The notes under the pieces were generated by a model. The model did no database searches and was not told the origin of the DNA. It worked only from the letters and a program-made list of their open reading frames with translations. This document shows, in pieces, positions 12,244-27,200 of a DNA stretch of 64,000 bases. Source of the stretch: Branchiostoma belcheri (Eukaryota; Chordata; Leptocardii; Amphioxiformes; Branchiostomatidae); the NCBI RefSeq assembly GCF_001625305.1, contig NW_017804353.1, positions 4,564,685-4,628,684 of the forward strand, given 5' to 3'. Both the position numbers and the translations under genes were made by a program. Every line of letters begins with the position of its first letter. The stretch's first letter is position 1.

Positions 12244-15200
12244 GTGAGTACACACTTTCCCTTTCCTACAGATAGACGTTTGTATAAAATGTAAACACAG
12301 CTGTTAGCCCTACAAGAATCTAGAGGGGTCGATGAAGCTTTAAGTTGTGTGTCCAGTGTTGGGAAGTGAGAAGGTGTCAGATCTGACACCTGTTGCTTTT
12401 CTTCTCTTTCGCCATGTGTTTTTGTTAGCGCATTTGGTGAAGTTGATACCCGAGCATTGGTTGGTATTTAGAGATTTCGTGGGCTCAACGCGATATTGGA
12501 AAGTATATCCCTTTTGTAAATAGAATATAACCTTGTGTCTGACCTCATATGAACTTCCGTGACAAAGTACAAAGTAGCCTGACTTCTAGAAAGTTCATAA
12601 TACAGCCTTCCAAAAGTTTAAACAATACACTACTGTACTGTACAGGAACATTTTCATTGATTTTAAAATGACTACAGTATTCTGCTTGAGTAATTTTATA
12701 TCTCATCTATAGATTTTGTGACAAAAGAAAAACTTGATATTGTCCATGTGTAAACCCTTTTATTAGCCACCTTTCTTAATACTAGTGTAATGCAGATATT
12801 CGTTGCTCTTGGCATCTGCATGTGCTTGTACACATTTTCCTGTTGACCACTCAAATAGCTAGCTTCCTGGCAGGTTTCCAACAATAGCATTTAATATCCA
12901 CTCCCATATGTGGCAACGCAGTCCATACCACGTCAAAGTTGTTTGTCCCACTGCTCCTGGGCACAATCCTAGCATTTAAGTCTCTAAAAGCTTTTTCAAG
13001 TTCTTCTAAATGCACCTATTGAAGTTCTAAAACAGGCCTTTTATGTCTAATGATTGCAGAAAATCAGGCATATCATCTCCAATCATCTGGGTACCAAACT
13101 AATTGGATCACGCTCTTAAGGGATTCTCCTGAAGTCTGTCTCCGGTAATTATGAGTTTCAGGTCCCCAAAAACCTGACTCCACGCCAGAGTCAAACATAA
13201 GCAGAAATAATTGAGTTTTAAGAAGATAAGTGAGGAGGAATGTTGATAATGCAAGCTCATTAGATGCTTAAGATAATCTTGTTAACTGACACAGTTCATC
13301 AGTAAGACTGTTCTGTTCATGCACGATTTAACAAAAGCTGCCTTTTTCCAACTATTCTTTTGCAACAGCCAATGATTTTTGCAACCAACATTTTCAAGGT
13401 CACGCATGACTTGTTTGAAATACTATAACAAGGGGAAAAGTTAAATGACGGTTGGTGGTCCTGATGTAGATGGCTTCCTTTATTCCTTTTACAAACTAAA
13501 TCCATTACCTATTCAGTGTCTAGTGCATGTATTTTGACCTTGTCCAGTGAAACAGCATGCATTTCTCTGTTCAATGTGACAATTGTCAAGGAAAGCCAGA
13601 CTGGCATTTCTAACTTCAATAAATTAATAACTGTTGGCATTTCAAACATTTCAAGGACAGGCTTAGGAAGCAATTTATGCCTGACAGAACTGCCTATCTG
13701 GTTGCATTCTATGTGCTATATGCTGAAATTTGAAAACAGAATTAGTTTTTACTGGTTTTGTCTGGTTGATTTTCTTAAATAGCGGTGGTTTCTTTATACA
13801 AACAACTCTTTAAAACTTTAAGCTTTGCACACCAGTTATTTTCTTGTTGGTAACATCATCCTGATCATGAGTGGCACCTGTTGATGGTGACCTACATTTC
13901 CTTACACCTTCTCATTAAAGATCAGAGGCGAGTAACTCTCTGGTGTTGTTCTAGTGAAAAAGAGACAGGTCGGAAATTAGGCCACATTTGTAAGAAATTT
14001 ACTGCTGTCAAGTACACCACTACTGGATCATTTTAGATGTGCCACAGACTTTAAGATATGCCATTCACTTATGCAGCTCCTGAACATTTCCAGTATCTCT
14101 CTATAGTTATAGCAAGGGCTGGAAGACATACATTTACATGTCTAGATTAAATATTTGTATGTTAAAGCCCCTGTTTTTTTTCTCTGTTGAGAGCTCCTAA
14201 GTCTCATTATTATTATCAAAATTAAAAGCAGTAATGATTTTGCTGCACTTGGATTTCAGATTGTCCATCATACACATGTCATAGAAGCACAGAATGAGGG
14301 CAAGGTATCAATGACTGTCTGCCCCTTCACACATGGTTTGAGATAAAATTGAAGCAGTTTTTTGCCCTCCTGGGAGTATAACCTGTGTCACTTCACACCT
14401 AGCATTTTTCACAGCTGATTTGAATCAACTTCCTTAAACCTGGGGCAGGTACAAGTCTCCGTGACCATGCGAAATCTTGGCTAGTCCTTTGTACATTGAC
14501 TGTGGAAGTATGCAAGGTCAGCCCCTCACTCCTATTTAAAACGTAGGTCTGTCTTTATTAGCCATGTAGTGCAGAACAGTGGGTCAGGGATGCTGTGTGG
14601 TACAAGATGGGATTGACGGCTGTTGTTACACATTTGGCAAATGCACTGTGTGAGCCAGAAAGAACATAAAACAGATTCAAGAGTCAGCTGAGTTTGTATC
14701 TGCATTTCCAGTTTTTTTTTACAATAATATATTTGTGTTCTGGATTATCCACCAAACTGTTGATGTGACAGGAGATATTATTTTTTTCCTCTGACATGTC
14801 TGATGCTTTGGTGATGGTGTGCAACTGTATAGCAAAAATCCAAGAATCATTCACCATTGAGCAAATGTGCACTAGAGAGTGTGATGATGGATAGGGATGC
14901 ACCAAGACACTGGTGTTGAATCATTGACAACTGAGTTGATGGAGTAGTACAGAGCAAGTGAGGATGGATGTTTAAGGGCTTATTGAGTTATTCACTGAAT
15001 AACTGTACCACATAATTACAACATGTGTAACAATGCAGAAGTCATGATTGTCTTGTATAAGCATTTTTTAGAAAATGTTAATGCCTAAAAGACACTATCA
15101 CTTAACCTGTCAGAGAATAGTGCCAAGTTGAGTCACCAGAAGTGAAAGGTTCCCCTATGTTGTCTTCCTGCCAGATCTACACTCTTCATTGTCACCTTAT

Positions 15201-18200
15201 TTGTTGTCCCTGACAGAGAGGATGTCTTGTCTTCTTTGTGGTGGTTCCTGATGGTTACTTTTGGTCTCTGGAAACCTCCTAGGATTACAATGTTGTCAAC
15301 ACTTAGCAGTAAGTAGGTCATCCTGTCCATGTTGCACTGGAATAACCAACATTGCTTCATCTGGGATAAGTGCCAAGGCTCCAGTCTTATGAAAATAACT
15401 GCGACAGACAGTCTTTGCTTACAAAGAAAAAGTGTGACGCACATTTTGCCAGCAGTTTCTTTTGATGCCCAGGCAGAGGAAATCGAGGATAATGGCTTTC
15501 ACCAAGTTGCCTGTGGTACACTTGTAGATGCCTAAATGTCAGACAGACATAACTGCAGTGATGTGGTTAGCAAGTCCTTTTCTGGATCACAAGGTGGGGG
15601 GTAGGAGGATGGTTCACATTCTGACCTAGGGGTCAGCAGAGATCAGAGTCATGAAATTCAGGCTACTGGTTGTTGTCATCTGATTGAGAGATTGTTTTTG
15701 GTCCTGTGAAAAGTTGCTGCATTAAAAGAATCTATATCTTTTTAACATGAAAGTAGGTATAACGTTATATGACCCAGGCCTATTAAATGCAGCTTGCACC
15801 TAGAAACTTGCGGTGTGCATTAACAGGTGGCAGTTAACTACATGTAATAATCTGTGTGATTCAGGTTTAGGAAACTGTGAACGTTTTTGAATGTTTGGCG
15901 CTTTCTTTCAAATCTTCCATTGAGCTTCTATTAGGGGCCCTGTTACTCAGAAACCTCTAAGAAAGTGACTGGCGGCTCCCCTGCTGCAGTAGAAGCTATG
16001 ATCTCTTAACCCAAGCAGTGGGGTAATCTGTCTGATTCTCTGTCACAATCTGTCCTTATCGGTCTTTATACAAAACAGGAAACTGTTTCATCACTAGTAC
16101 TGAAGGATGGTGCCAAGAGTTGACAACAGTGGTTCATCTCTCTGAGTCTCTGCCAACGATCTTTTGGCAGTCTTCTATTGACATGGACAAGTACATCGAT
16201 GGGACGAAAGTTTCCCAGTGACTGGTTCAGAAATCACCAGACGAGAGTGACGAATTATCTCTTGTGGAGTACAAATCTGAAAGTGTCAATTGTTAGGAGC
16301 ATGCCAAAGTTGAAGTTTAAGTTTAAGTGAATGGCAAGTCCCCTGTAAGAGTTCATGTAGAATGTGTGGTGCTTGAGGGTTGATGGCAAAATTCTAGGAG
16401 AAATTAAAAATGTTTAGGTAATAACTTACTGCATTGTGATCGTTAAAAAGATCATGTTTAGCCCTTATTGAGCAGTTGTAGACACGTTAAACGATGTAGT
16501 GTCAGTACCCCATCCTACTAAGAAACAGTTCACGACAGTCCTTTGTACAATGTGCGCAGTAAATTAGTCTGTATAAGGTCCACTTCCCGAAGAGGTATTT
16601 CCTCCAATTTGTGACTGCTGGCTACAGACAGCTGTGTGAGGGAAGAGTTTGAAGTAGTCTAAGTGCTGGGATGTAAATCAAAGTGTGCAACTGCAGGCTT
16701 TGGCCAGACTGGTAGTCTTGTGGGGAATGAGAAATCTTTACAAGTGCATTCTTCTGGTCGAGGAATTTGGTCTAGGAGTTCAAAGAACAGAGTAGACACC
16801 TCTTTGCCATCTATTGATGTGGACATGGTATGCATGCAACAAGTTACCTTTCGTTCTTAGATAAGGAGTAGGTGACAAACTTAGATAGTTTTTGTTGAAA
16901 GTTTGACATACTGTACATTTTCTAAAGAAAATCATAAGTTTAGTTAAATATATACATAAACCTTAATCAGTGACATCTGTAAAACTGTATCTGAAATGCT
17001 GTTATTTGCCTATTTTCCATTTTCCTGCACCTGACCCTATTAGAACAACTGTTTTAAAACATTGCACAAGGTCAAACCAAAGGTTGTCACCCAGGGTAAA
17101 CCAGGACATTTTCTCGTGATTGGTTCCAGAAAACTCCAATCTGTGAGAGACAACAAACAGGACCTATCCCCAGCCAATTTTGACCAGTGTGAGACTACTG
17201 AAATTGACAGGGATGATCTGATTGTTAAGCTCATAATTAAATGCAACAATCTAATTGTTTGTTACAATGCAGATCTATCAATAAGGATGTCCGCAGTATT
17301 AATCACATTTGGCTGCGCATGCTGGAGATATCTTCAATGAAGACACACAGAAAAGTTCTCTCTTGTGTAGGGGGATTCTGAAAAGTTCTTCTTAATAGCT
17401 AATGACCGATTTAAGTAACGGCAAAGCCAATGCCTCTATTTTGTAAATTTTGATATACATACAAGTGTAAGGTACTCTTCTTGCCAAGGAAGCATTTTGA
17501 AGGTATAAGCAAGGAGAAGGTTGAAATCTATGAGCAGATATTTCTAGTAATATGGCATATCATGGTGGACAGCTTCTGTGTCCCAACATGAAGCACAACA
17601 TCCTCCCAGGATAGGTTTGCTATCAGTCCTCTTTAGAGTTCACTGGCAAAAGAATGTGGCAAACTGAGTAGAGTCAAGGACGTACAAGTGGTTGTTGCTC
17701 TTGGTCTAGTCTAAACTTCCATCTGGAGTTTAGAATTTAGACTGAACTTCTACTCTGAACTTGAACTCTGAACTTGACATATACTTGCCACCTTTTGGGT
17801 TCTAGTCTCAAATGATATTATTCATGTCCATATATTGTTTTCATATGTAGAATTTTCCATACCTCTCTAGACTCTAGACCTTTCCCAGAAGAAATGGCCT
17901 GATTGGCAGGCCTTGTCTCATTAGCTATCCCAAATATTTCTTTTGAGCTTTAAGGTCATATGAGAAATTAACCAGGCTCACTCCAAATAAGGTATAAGTT
18001 ATTTTCATCCTTCCATAACTGTCCTTTCATACAGTCCTTGATAAGTGTTTTCAATTAGATCTCCCCTCAAACAGTCCCCAGCCTTTCTTGGGTTGCAGTA
18101 GGGCAGACTGTGCCTTCCAGAGCAGGCCTGGGTCAGGGGACGGGAACAAGAGTTTTGTGGCATCAGGTGCTGGAATGTTCAGGCCCCGTGTACGGTGTTA

Positions 18201-21200
18201 GAGTTAAACACTTTTCATCCTTTCCTCAAGAGAAAGTTCATCTCTTGACTCAACCCCGGGGTTACCCAAACAGTGGGAAAAGCGGTGACTTTGAACAGTG
18301 TCATCTAGTCTAGACACACAGCAGACCACTAATGGTAACCATCATGTCTACTATAGTTTAACCTTACCTCAGGCTAATCATAACACCTGGGTAATCAGCC
18401 TTAGCACTGTGAAGGTTAATGTTTATGACCATAACTCATGGGAATAAGCCAGACTCCAGGTCTACAACTTGTAAGGCTCCCAATTTAACCACTGACATCT
18501 TGAAAGCTTGTGGCGATTCATAATCGTTACCTTCTGCAATTCTTGTATTGCTACATGTCGTCAACGATCGATGTTCCCCTTACCATTTTCTTGAATGTAT
18601 CTGTTTTGATGGAGATCACTGGTCCTGTCTCATCATGCTAAAATTTCTGCTCACTCACTGGTGTTGCCAAATTGCAACTCTCATGTGCTGATGAGATGTT
18701 GCAAAGTTTGGTACTTCCGGGTATGGAAGTACATGTATTGTTTTGGATGGGTTGTCTGTGGGTTTGTGTGTATGTTTGTCTGGACAGATTAGGTTGACAG
18801 CATGTGGGTGAGGGGAAACGAAGATTGACAGGCAGAATGACAGGAGGTCAACAGATCATACAATCTCCTGGTTTATTTCAATACTGGCTGATTTATGAAT
18901 TTATTTACATGTAGCTCATTGATTTTGTCAGTTAGCATGTCCTAATTTGATGTAATTAACTCCAATAACCAGAATGGTACTGCAGATATAGCTGATAAAT
19001 CTCTCATCTTTCCAGTGCTTTTTTTAAAATCCATCTGTATCCGTTTACCCGAACTCAACATTTGGAAGTACTTATACTGTAAGTAACCTTGTATGGTTTT
19101 GGCCCAAACTTCTCCTGTAAATGTCGTTTTAGTGTCCTTACGTGTACTGGGTAATAGGTACGACTGTTAAGGCTTTACAACTTAAGTTACTAGTACCGTA
19201 ACAAAACGGGAACAGATTTGTCAGGTGAAGCATAAAATAGAAAAGGAAAAGAAGGATAGCTATATAACATGTTTGGAGTTTTAAAAACTGTCAGAAATTA
19301 CATTGACAATGTTGATTCAACATTGACATTGACTGAACACTCAAAACATACTGACTTTGAAGCCTAGGTTTGATCTTGTATCACCCAAGTGCTGTCTTGA
19401 TATTCAGCACTTATTTTGGGTAATGTCAGTCATCACAATGCAAATCCCTTCCACATGTCAATTTCTGAAGAGGACGAAATACAAGGCAAAAGAGTCCACT
19501 TTATCTTGATGGGTTGGAAGGTCCCAGGTCACAAAAATACTTGTAACTCATGGAACATGAATATACCCAATAAAACAAGGTGGTCTTTATGACAATTTCT
19601 GTTTGCACGAAGTATACCGTACTTGGGATACCAATACTGGTAGGACATTTATTGAGAGGGACTTCTGCCTACATGTTTCCTCTCCCATCACAACTTTCTC
19701 TAATTATGCTTTGTACTTCTAGGTCAGTCTTGAACTCTTAAGTGAAGTCTTGAAGTGTACAATGGACCACTGAATAAAGAGCTTTTGAAAAAGTTGCATC
19801 TAAGAGGGTTTCTCAACTTTTGAATAGGTCATAACCCTATTGGTCCTCTGTATCATGGTCACTTCTGTCTTGTAGCCTAAACAAGGTTGACAAAGATTCC
19901 TAACTTACATATGACCTTGTAGAAGGCCAACATGCTTTTCATTAAAACTTAATTTCCTTAATGTCACCTTCATATAACGGAAACATTGCTTTCTTCCTTA
20001 CCATGCCTCTTTCAGGACATTAAAGTTGACCTCTAGGGCCATGACCTTGAGCGAATGTCCTCATGGTTAAGATAAGAAGTCTCAACCCGTAACCTTAACA
20101 TCTTTTAATATGTTAAGACCCTGCCATCAACATAGACTCTCTAAAGGTCTTCTATTGAAAAGGTCAGGTGGTCAAGGAAAGAATAAATCTTTATAGACAA
20201 ACAGGATGGCCGGTAAAGCCAAGCCCCACCTACATGTACACTTTGCTTAAGGGTACTTGACCTTGCTTCCCACACTTATAGGTTAAGTACAATGATTAGA
20301 TAAGGAAATGTGGAGAGTAAATATTGATTAGGAGAAGACAGCTTCTCCAGACAACTGGCTTCTTGGTGGAATGATCATGGCTTCTCAGAAAGAGTCCTTT
20401 GAGAAGCTGGCCAGAAAAATACTGAGGTCAATTTTGTTACCAAATGCAGGATTTTTCCCATTTATATTGGTATCAAAATATTCCTCATTTGTCAATTTAC
20501 CAAGTGATCATCAGAACCCTAATATTCTTACCAATTGTATATATCACTGCATATTAGTATTCTAAGATTTGGTACTGAGAGTGCCCTTATTTACCACTTT
20601 TGTTTAAGACCTGTTTCTCAAAAGATTAATCAAAGTAAAGTCAAAGTGACAAAGTTGTGTGACCAGTGACAAATTTAGGGCACACTCTGTTCTACATGTT
20701 TAGACAGTTGGGACATGGAAGTCTTCACCTTTTCTATGAGGGCCTGCAAGGGGGGGTAGTGATTACGAATTACGCAAAATTTTCGCCGCCTATATACGAA
20801 TTATATACGTTTAAGTCTCAGAGCTGATTACGACTTTACGATTTTTGGCTAATGTCCAATTACGAATTATGTTGATTTTTGCGGAGGCTGCCTACGAATT
20901 ACGAAGTCTAAAACGGCCTGATTACGCCTTACGAAAAAGGGCTTGCAGGCCCTCTTCTATTGAGATGTATCACCTCGGTGGCCCAGTAAAGCCATGTTGG
21001 TCTGTCCCAGTGCTAATGCAGACCAATGTTGCTTGACCTTGGTAATCTGAGAGGTTATGTCCGCCAGCTGCGGCACCAGACTTCCTAATCTGGTGTTTAC
21101 ATAAACGTCTGTCCCGTTTCTAACCTATGGCAGTGATCATGAACTTAGGCACAGTCCATCTAGAGTGTTCTAATACTGGCTAGCTAATACACCTATCTCA

Positions 21201-24200
21201 GCATTTTCTGTTCCACTTGTCTGGTTAGTATATAACAATCAAATTATGAATTTGTGGGATATTCTGTAATGTACATGGGTAAAAAGTTTTTACTTAGTCT
21301 TAGGTTTTATCAGTAGTAGTAAGTTCAAAGATAAGTACTAGTAATGAAGGTCAGCTGGAACAGATGCTGTAGTTATCAAAAAGAATGTAGGATGACGTTC
21401 ATGCTATATTCCCGTTGTTTTTTCAGGGGTATAGTAGCCCACTGAACCTAAGTCAGTCACCCAAACCTTAATTCTACAGTTTTTCTCCCTTTCTATACAT
21501 TCTATGTAGGGACTTAATGGTCCAAGACCTGTTGGTTGACATGAGAGTTCATGTCCAGACATCTAGGGCACAGAAATATTTTGTCAAGATCAGGTCATTT
21601 GGAACAGCCTGGAAGCCAGGCCCCTGGCCATGACTTTTTTGTTTGTTCTGAAAAGTGTGAATCTGCGTGTTTGTTGCCACTGCAACAGAAGTAGGTCCAG
21701 AACAGGTGATAAACCAGGATGTCTATGACAGCACCTCCATACTTAGCTGGAAAGGCTGGATCATTGTAAGTCAGGTCAGCAGAAATAGTCACAACAGTGT
21801 TAATCCATGAGGAGTGGATCAAGGACTTATGAGAGAAGGGTGGAGTGAGGAGTGACTGATGTGCTTTTGGTACTTGTTTCTTTTACCAAACAACTGATAA
21901 CAGGATTATAACAGGGTGGACTTAGATGTCTTAAAAAAACAATATTACAGTACAAGCTCCACAACATTTTCAGCCATTAGAAAAAAATGTGACGCTTCAC
22001 CATATAGAGGATGACTGTTTGCCATTGCTTGTATTCCTGGAATGCTGTGTCGTGCCTTGGCCTACATGTGACACGTGAAGGTTGTTAAGTGTTCTTGTCT
22101 GTCATCTGACGGAGCCTGTTGGGGCCACACCTGTTTGGTAGGTGATGGTGACAATGATTTACAGCTGTGTGTAGATAGCAGAGGGTCAGTGAACTCTTCC
22201 AGCAAGGTCAAGTCTGAGATCCAGAGTAGGAAACTTGTAGAAAAGGTCAGGGGCTGTTCCAGTAAAAGACTTGGGGAGGGGTGGTCAGTACACTTTTCTT
22301 ACCACTTCTCCACCTTGTGAATGATATACTAGTATCTTGAAAATTGTTACATCAAATTTGTTCGTAAGCAAAGGTCACGGTCTTAACAGTCTCTCATATC
22401 CTTTTGTCCCCACAATACCCTTCATCTGCAAACAACTTTCCACACATTCCTGTATTCTCAATTGCCACTATCATCTTTCCTCCTACCTCCTGTCTCACCG
22501 CTTTTACCTGCTCAATTAACTTTAATACTTATATATCTGTCACCATATCCCAGAGTGGGAGATGCAAACTAATCCACAGGGGACACCTGGAGGGTTAAAC
22601 TAACACTTTCTACCACATGGCTGTTGTAGAGTTACACTAACTACCACCATTCCTCTTCTTTTTGCAACATCTGCTCAGTTTGCTTCCTTTTCTGAATGTG
22701 TTTTTAGTTGGACATCAGGCAATTTGAAGTGCCTTCTGTTTCTTTTCCTGAACTAAAAACTTAAACCATTGGTCTGTACATGTAAAATCCTACTGCATAC
22801 TTGTGAGGTCCTGTATCAGTGCACCATTATCCACCATTCCTTGTCACAACAGCCTTGCCCTTTACCTTCTTCTCTACTGCATTCACTCTAGGTCTTTCCA
22901 ATGCAACATAAGGCTGTCTAAGTGCCTGCTGTTTCTTTTCTTGATCTTTTTGTAAAATACCGGACAGGATGGGCTGAAAAGAAAAATAAGCCAAGAATAG
23001 GAAGGTGATTTCCTCTTGCGGTCGGATAATCTTTTGTACCATGTTGTGTAAAGTTCAGAGAGCGGTGAGTTCCAACCGACTGTTTATTGCTATATTCATG
23101 CATCAGTTGATATGAGTACAAAACCCCAGGCTGGTATATTGACTGGGCAGTTAATAAAGTGTGGCTCCTATCACCACCCCCTGCTGGTTTGTTTATGTTT
23201 CCTCCCCTCCTCAGTAATTATTTAGTCATGGGTCATTCACCGCCAAAATAATCCATCACCACTCATATATCTATTAAACCTGACCCTCCTCCTGACAGAA
23301 AATGGTACAGACTTTGTCCGTAGAGAACCTTGAATTAGCAGAGAAAAAATTGGAGAAAAGTCTTTAAAAGAATTTCAATATGTTTCAGGATCCAGGTCAT
23401 TTTGATGTTTTCGATATTGTCTCCACAGATTATATATTGCAAGCATACTGCCTCGCTGTGTCTTTCTACACATGTTAAAACTGTGCACATGTGCAGTACT
23501 GTACAACATGCATATACCCATAGGTAGATTTTGCCAAGGTGGGAGGGGGATCTTACTATCTGAGGGACCAACAAGATAGTGTAGTAGTAGTACCAGTAGT
23601 AGTAACTGTAGTAGTAGTAGAAGTAGAACTTGTTAACACATTCAATACATTCTGTATGCATTGCCTTTGTCAGTTTGCAATTAGCTATAGCACTTGGATA
23701 TGAACTTGCAATATAAAGTCATTGGTGCTTTGATAACATTCTCCAATGTGAATGACTTCACATCCCATTCATCTAGAGAACTACAGTCCCCATGGCCACT
23801 AGTAGTGGGCAAAACCATGCAAGGGCTATGCCAGAATTGAGACCCAGACGTTCTACTGATGTATAAGACCTAAAGGTGAGGAAATGGCTTGTCTGGTATG
23901 GCACTGTGAAGACTAGACCAGACTGACCTTCCACTTGAACCCAAGTCTCCATTCCTACACGACTTGGGAGGCCTCTAATGAGTTGTGGCTACAAATTAAT
24001 GCTGTTAATGAGGAGTCATGTTCAACAGTGAAGCTTCTAGATCTTCCCCCTGTGCCCAGCTGTCCTCTGCAGCAGTTATTATAACAAGATCTCAGGAGAG
24101 TCCAACCCAGTGGGTCTCCAAAACCCCAGTAATGCCGCTTATAACTGATTAACCCTTTTTGACCCGTACAAAGTGCAACTTTGAAGCAATGCTTGTTAAC

Positions 24201-27200
24201 AAGATATTGTGTACTAGACATTTGGGGGCAAACTAAGGAGAGATTTCCCGTTTGCTTGGTGGTCCTTGACTGTAAAGATGGAGAAGATTTTCTCAGATTA
24301 GGCCTCTCCCTGCTGACTTCAGAATCTGCTCTTCCCAGTTCACATTTTAATTTCTAAATGGACCCACTGCAGGAAGAAACAGTAATAAGAAGACTGATCA
24401 CCAAAGTAGCATAACATCCCAAGAATGTATCAACTTTTTATCATACAAAAATCATGGTTATAAGGACAGTGGCCTTAAACTTTGTTTAAACGTTTAGAGT
24501 TATTAATTTGATATCATGTGTATTTACTAGAACATGAGTTGTTGCAAAGAATTAAGCTTTATTTTGTAAACTAATAGTGCTCTACTACCAATGATACTTA
24601 TACTTAACAGGCTACAGCCTAACAGGTCCTTTACCTATTTTTTACCTTTCAACTATATTGTCATAATTTGTTTGACTGATGTACCTTATTAATAATTAAT
24701 AATATTTGAAATACTTGATCGCAGAGCCTCAAGCTCAATCTCAGTGCCTCTTCTTGGTAGCTGATTATTCAGACATGAGGTAACTTTTTCTGATTGTATA
24801 ACCTTAAAGCAACAAACATATTGTATTTCATCATTAGAAACCATTTGCTAAGGTATACAATGTAAGTTCCTAACAAAGTTTACATAGCCCTTGCACAAAT
24901 GGGCCATTAGGAAGTGGAGTGTGGAAGATAATGTATCAAGGTTGTTGAGCCAACAGTTCAGCAGGCCAGTCCCCACAGCAGTGGGCTCTCATGACGTGAT
25001 GTCACACAGGGGTAGGTTTCCTCCTGCGGTGTCCCTGTGTTGGCTAAACACTCCAGAGGGCTACTGATACCACCCACTGTCTGAGACAAATGTCAGCCCC
25101 TACAACAAGTTTGACACTGTAGCTATAGGGTTTAGTACATTTTGTACATGTAGTAGGCTGATTGAAATTTAACATGCATGTAATATACATGTATCCATGT
25201 ATATTTAGCTACCTGGTCCCTATCCAAGAACCCATTTTCGTTTTTTCCACTGGTACTGGGCTAGAGGTACGGATCGTGGAGTTATGCCATGGAGGGACCA
25301 AGGAGGTTTAAAAGAGCTCTTTTCCAAATCTCCTTTGAGGGACTAAACGGGTAGCATATAAGTCTATAAAGGAGGCTAACCCCACACTACCTTTCTCATT
25401 TGGCTCCAAGTGACTATGGAGAGATTCAAACTAAAATCTTGCAGAGCTAGCTGCTATCTACATGTAGATTAAATCGAAAGAACCAAATAATTCAGATAAA
25501 CTACACAGAACCAAAGAATATATTGGATATCACTGGGATGCCATGTAACACAGGTGGAGTGTGTGTACTTGTGACAATCTGTTTAAACTTGTCCCAGACT
25601 ATTGGAGATAATGAGTGGTGAAGTTAGAAGTGTCCAACCAAAATAAACAGAGGTGGGAGTCAGTAGGTCAGCTGTGTTGTTGCAGAGAAGGAAGATCAAC
25701 TAGTCAAAGATAAGTAACCACAATGGTTGGATGCTGGCCAATCTATGATATGGATGATTTTGCATAGGAACTGCTTAAAACCCTTGTCCTGCTGTGCGCG
25801 ACATATGTCGCGCGGCACATACAGTACCATCTATATAACACCCTGTATAGGTACGATTTGGGGGTATTTCTCGTGCAACGCATCACACCGCAGCAAAACG
25901 CAACGAATGCGGAAGTAACTACTGTATGCCACTGCAGGGCAAAAAAATTGCGGGTCTATGATCTAATTAAGACATGAAATTATTGAAAAATATTGTGCCA
26001 GGAATGCCAGCAGGACAAGGGTTAAGATACCAAGAGCAAATAGGTGCTGTGTTGGCTTTAAAATTTGATTGATTTTAAAGTGGACTTGTGGTTACCTGCT
26101 ATGCAGTCAAAATGTAAAGGATGGACAGGTCCCACCTGTTGTTCCTACTGTCGGGAAGATCTCTTTCTTGGGATCGTGAACAATTAATGTGTACCAGGAA
26201 AGAGTATACACGGCTCATTTGTGCAATTAAAAAGAGGAGGGTTGAATTCAGGATTTCATTCTATTGACAGCTGAAATGCAAAAGCATGGGGCTGTTCAAG
26301 TTCAAGGTTAGGCTGCATGCAGATTTGCGGTCATGGCACAAAGAATGGAATACATTATGCTGGCGGAGTGATGTCTCCAAGGTACCTATCAGTGCTTCAG
26401 GGAGAATTTCTTTAATCTGCAAATATTGCTTCTTCATACTTTTCTTTCCTTGTTCCCGCTCATTTACATGTATGTACGAAATTCACGTTGCTCACAACTT
26501 GCGCCAGTTAAGATAGAGGGCTTTTGAATAGTATGTATTTTAGTACAATTTTAGCCAAGAAATTTGAGAAGGAATCAAGTACATCGTGTTTTATGCCAAA
26601 ACAAGGCTTCCTCTAAGTCATACTTTTTCTATCTTTTGTATACATCTAAATGACAATTAAATCTTAATTGATTGTAGATGTGTGAAAGGTTGAGCTTTGA
26701 ATTGTCTGTGGATGTTTTTGCCCCCTTAATTTGCTTTTGAACTTGACAAGAGACAAGAAACAGGCCAAGATCAAGGGACTTATTCTAGCTTTCAGAGTCA
26801 ATGGTATAATTGGGGTCTGGACAACGTTATGAGATGAAGTTCAAAGTGGAACAGGTCTTCATGCGGTTGACATGGCAACTACAGACCCTAGCAAGTACCC
26901 AGACATTGTGGTCAGATAAAATTACTCATGTTTTGACATGGCTTTATCAGATAAAGGACAAAACCACTTGATCTACCAAGAACTAATAAATAAATGTCAA
27001 TACTGAACATATTATCAACCACATTCTACCACTGTTTACAAGACAAAATGTGCAAAATATAACATTACTGCAATAATCATTGGGATTTGATATACAACAA
27101 TCTTTGGAAAGGAAATAATTATCTTCTACATAGTACTAATGCTAATGGTACACTGTACATACCACTGGTACATACTGCTTTCTCTGCTTGGCTCTCAGCA

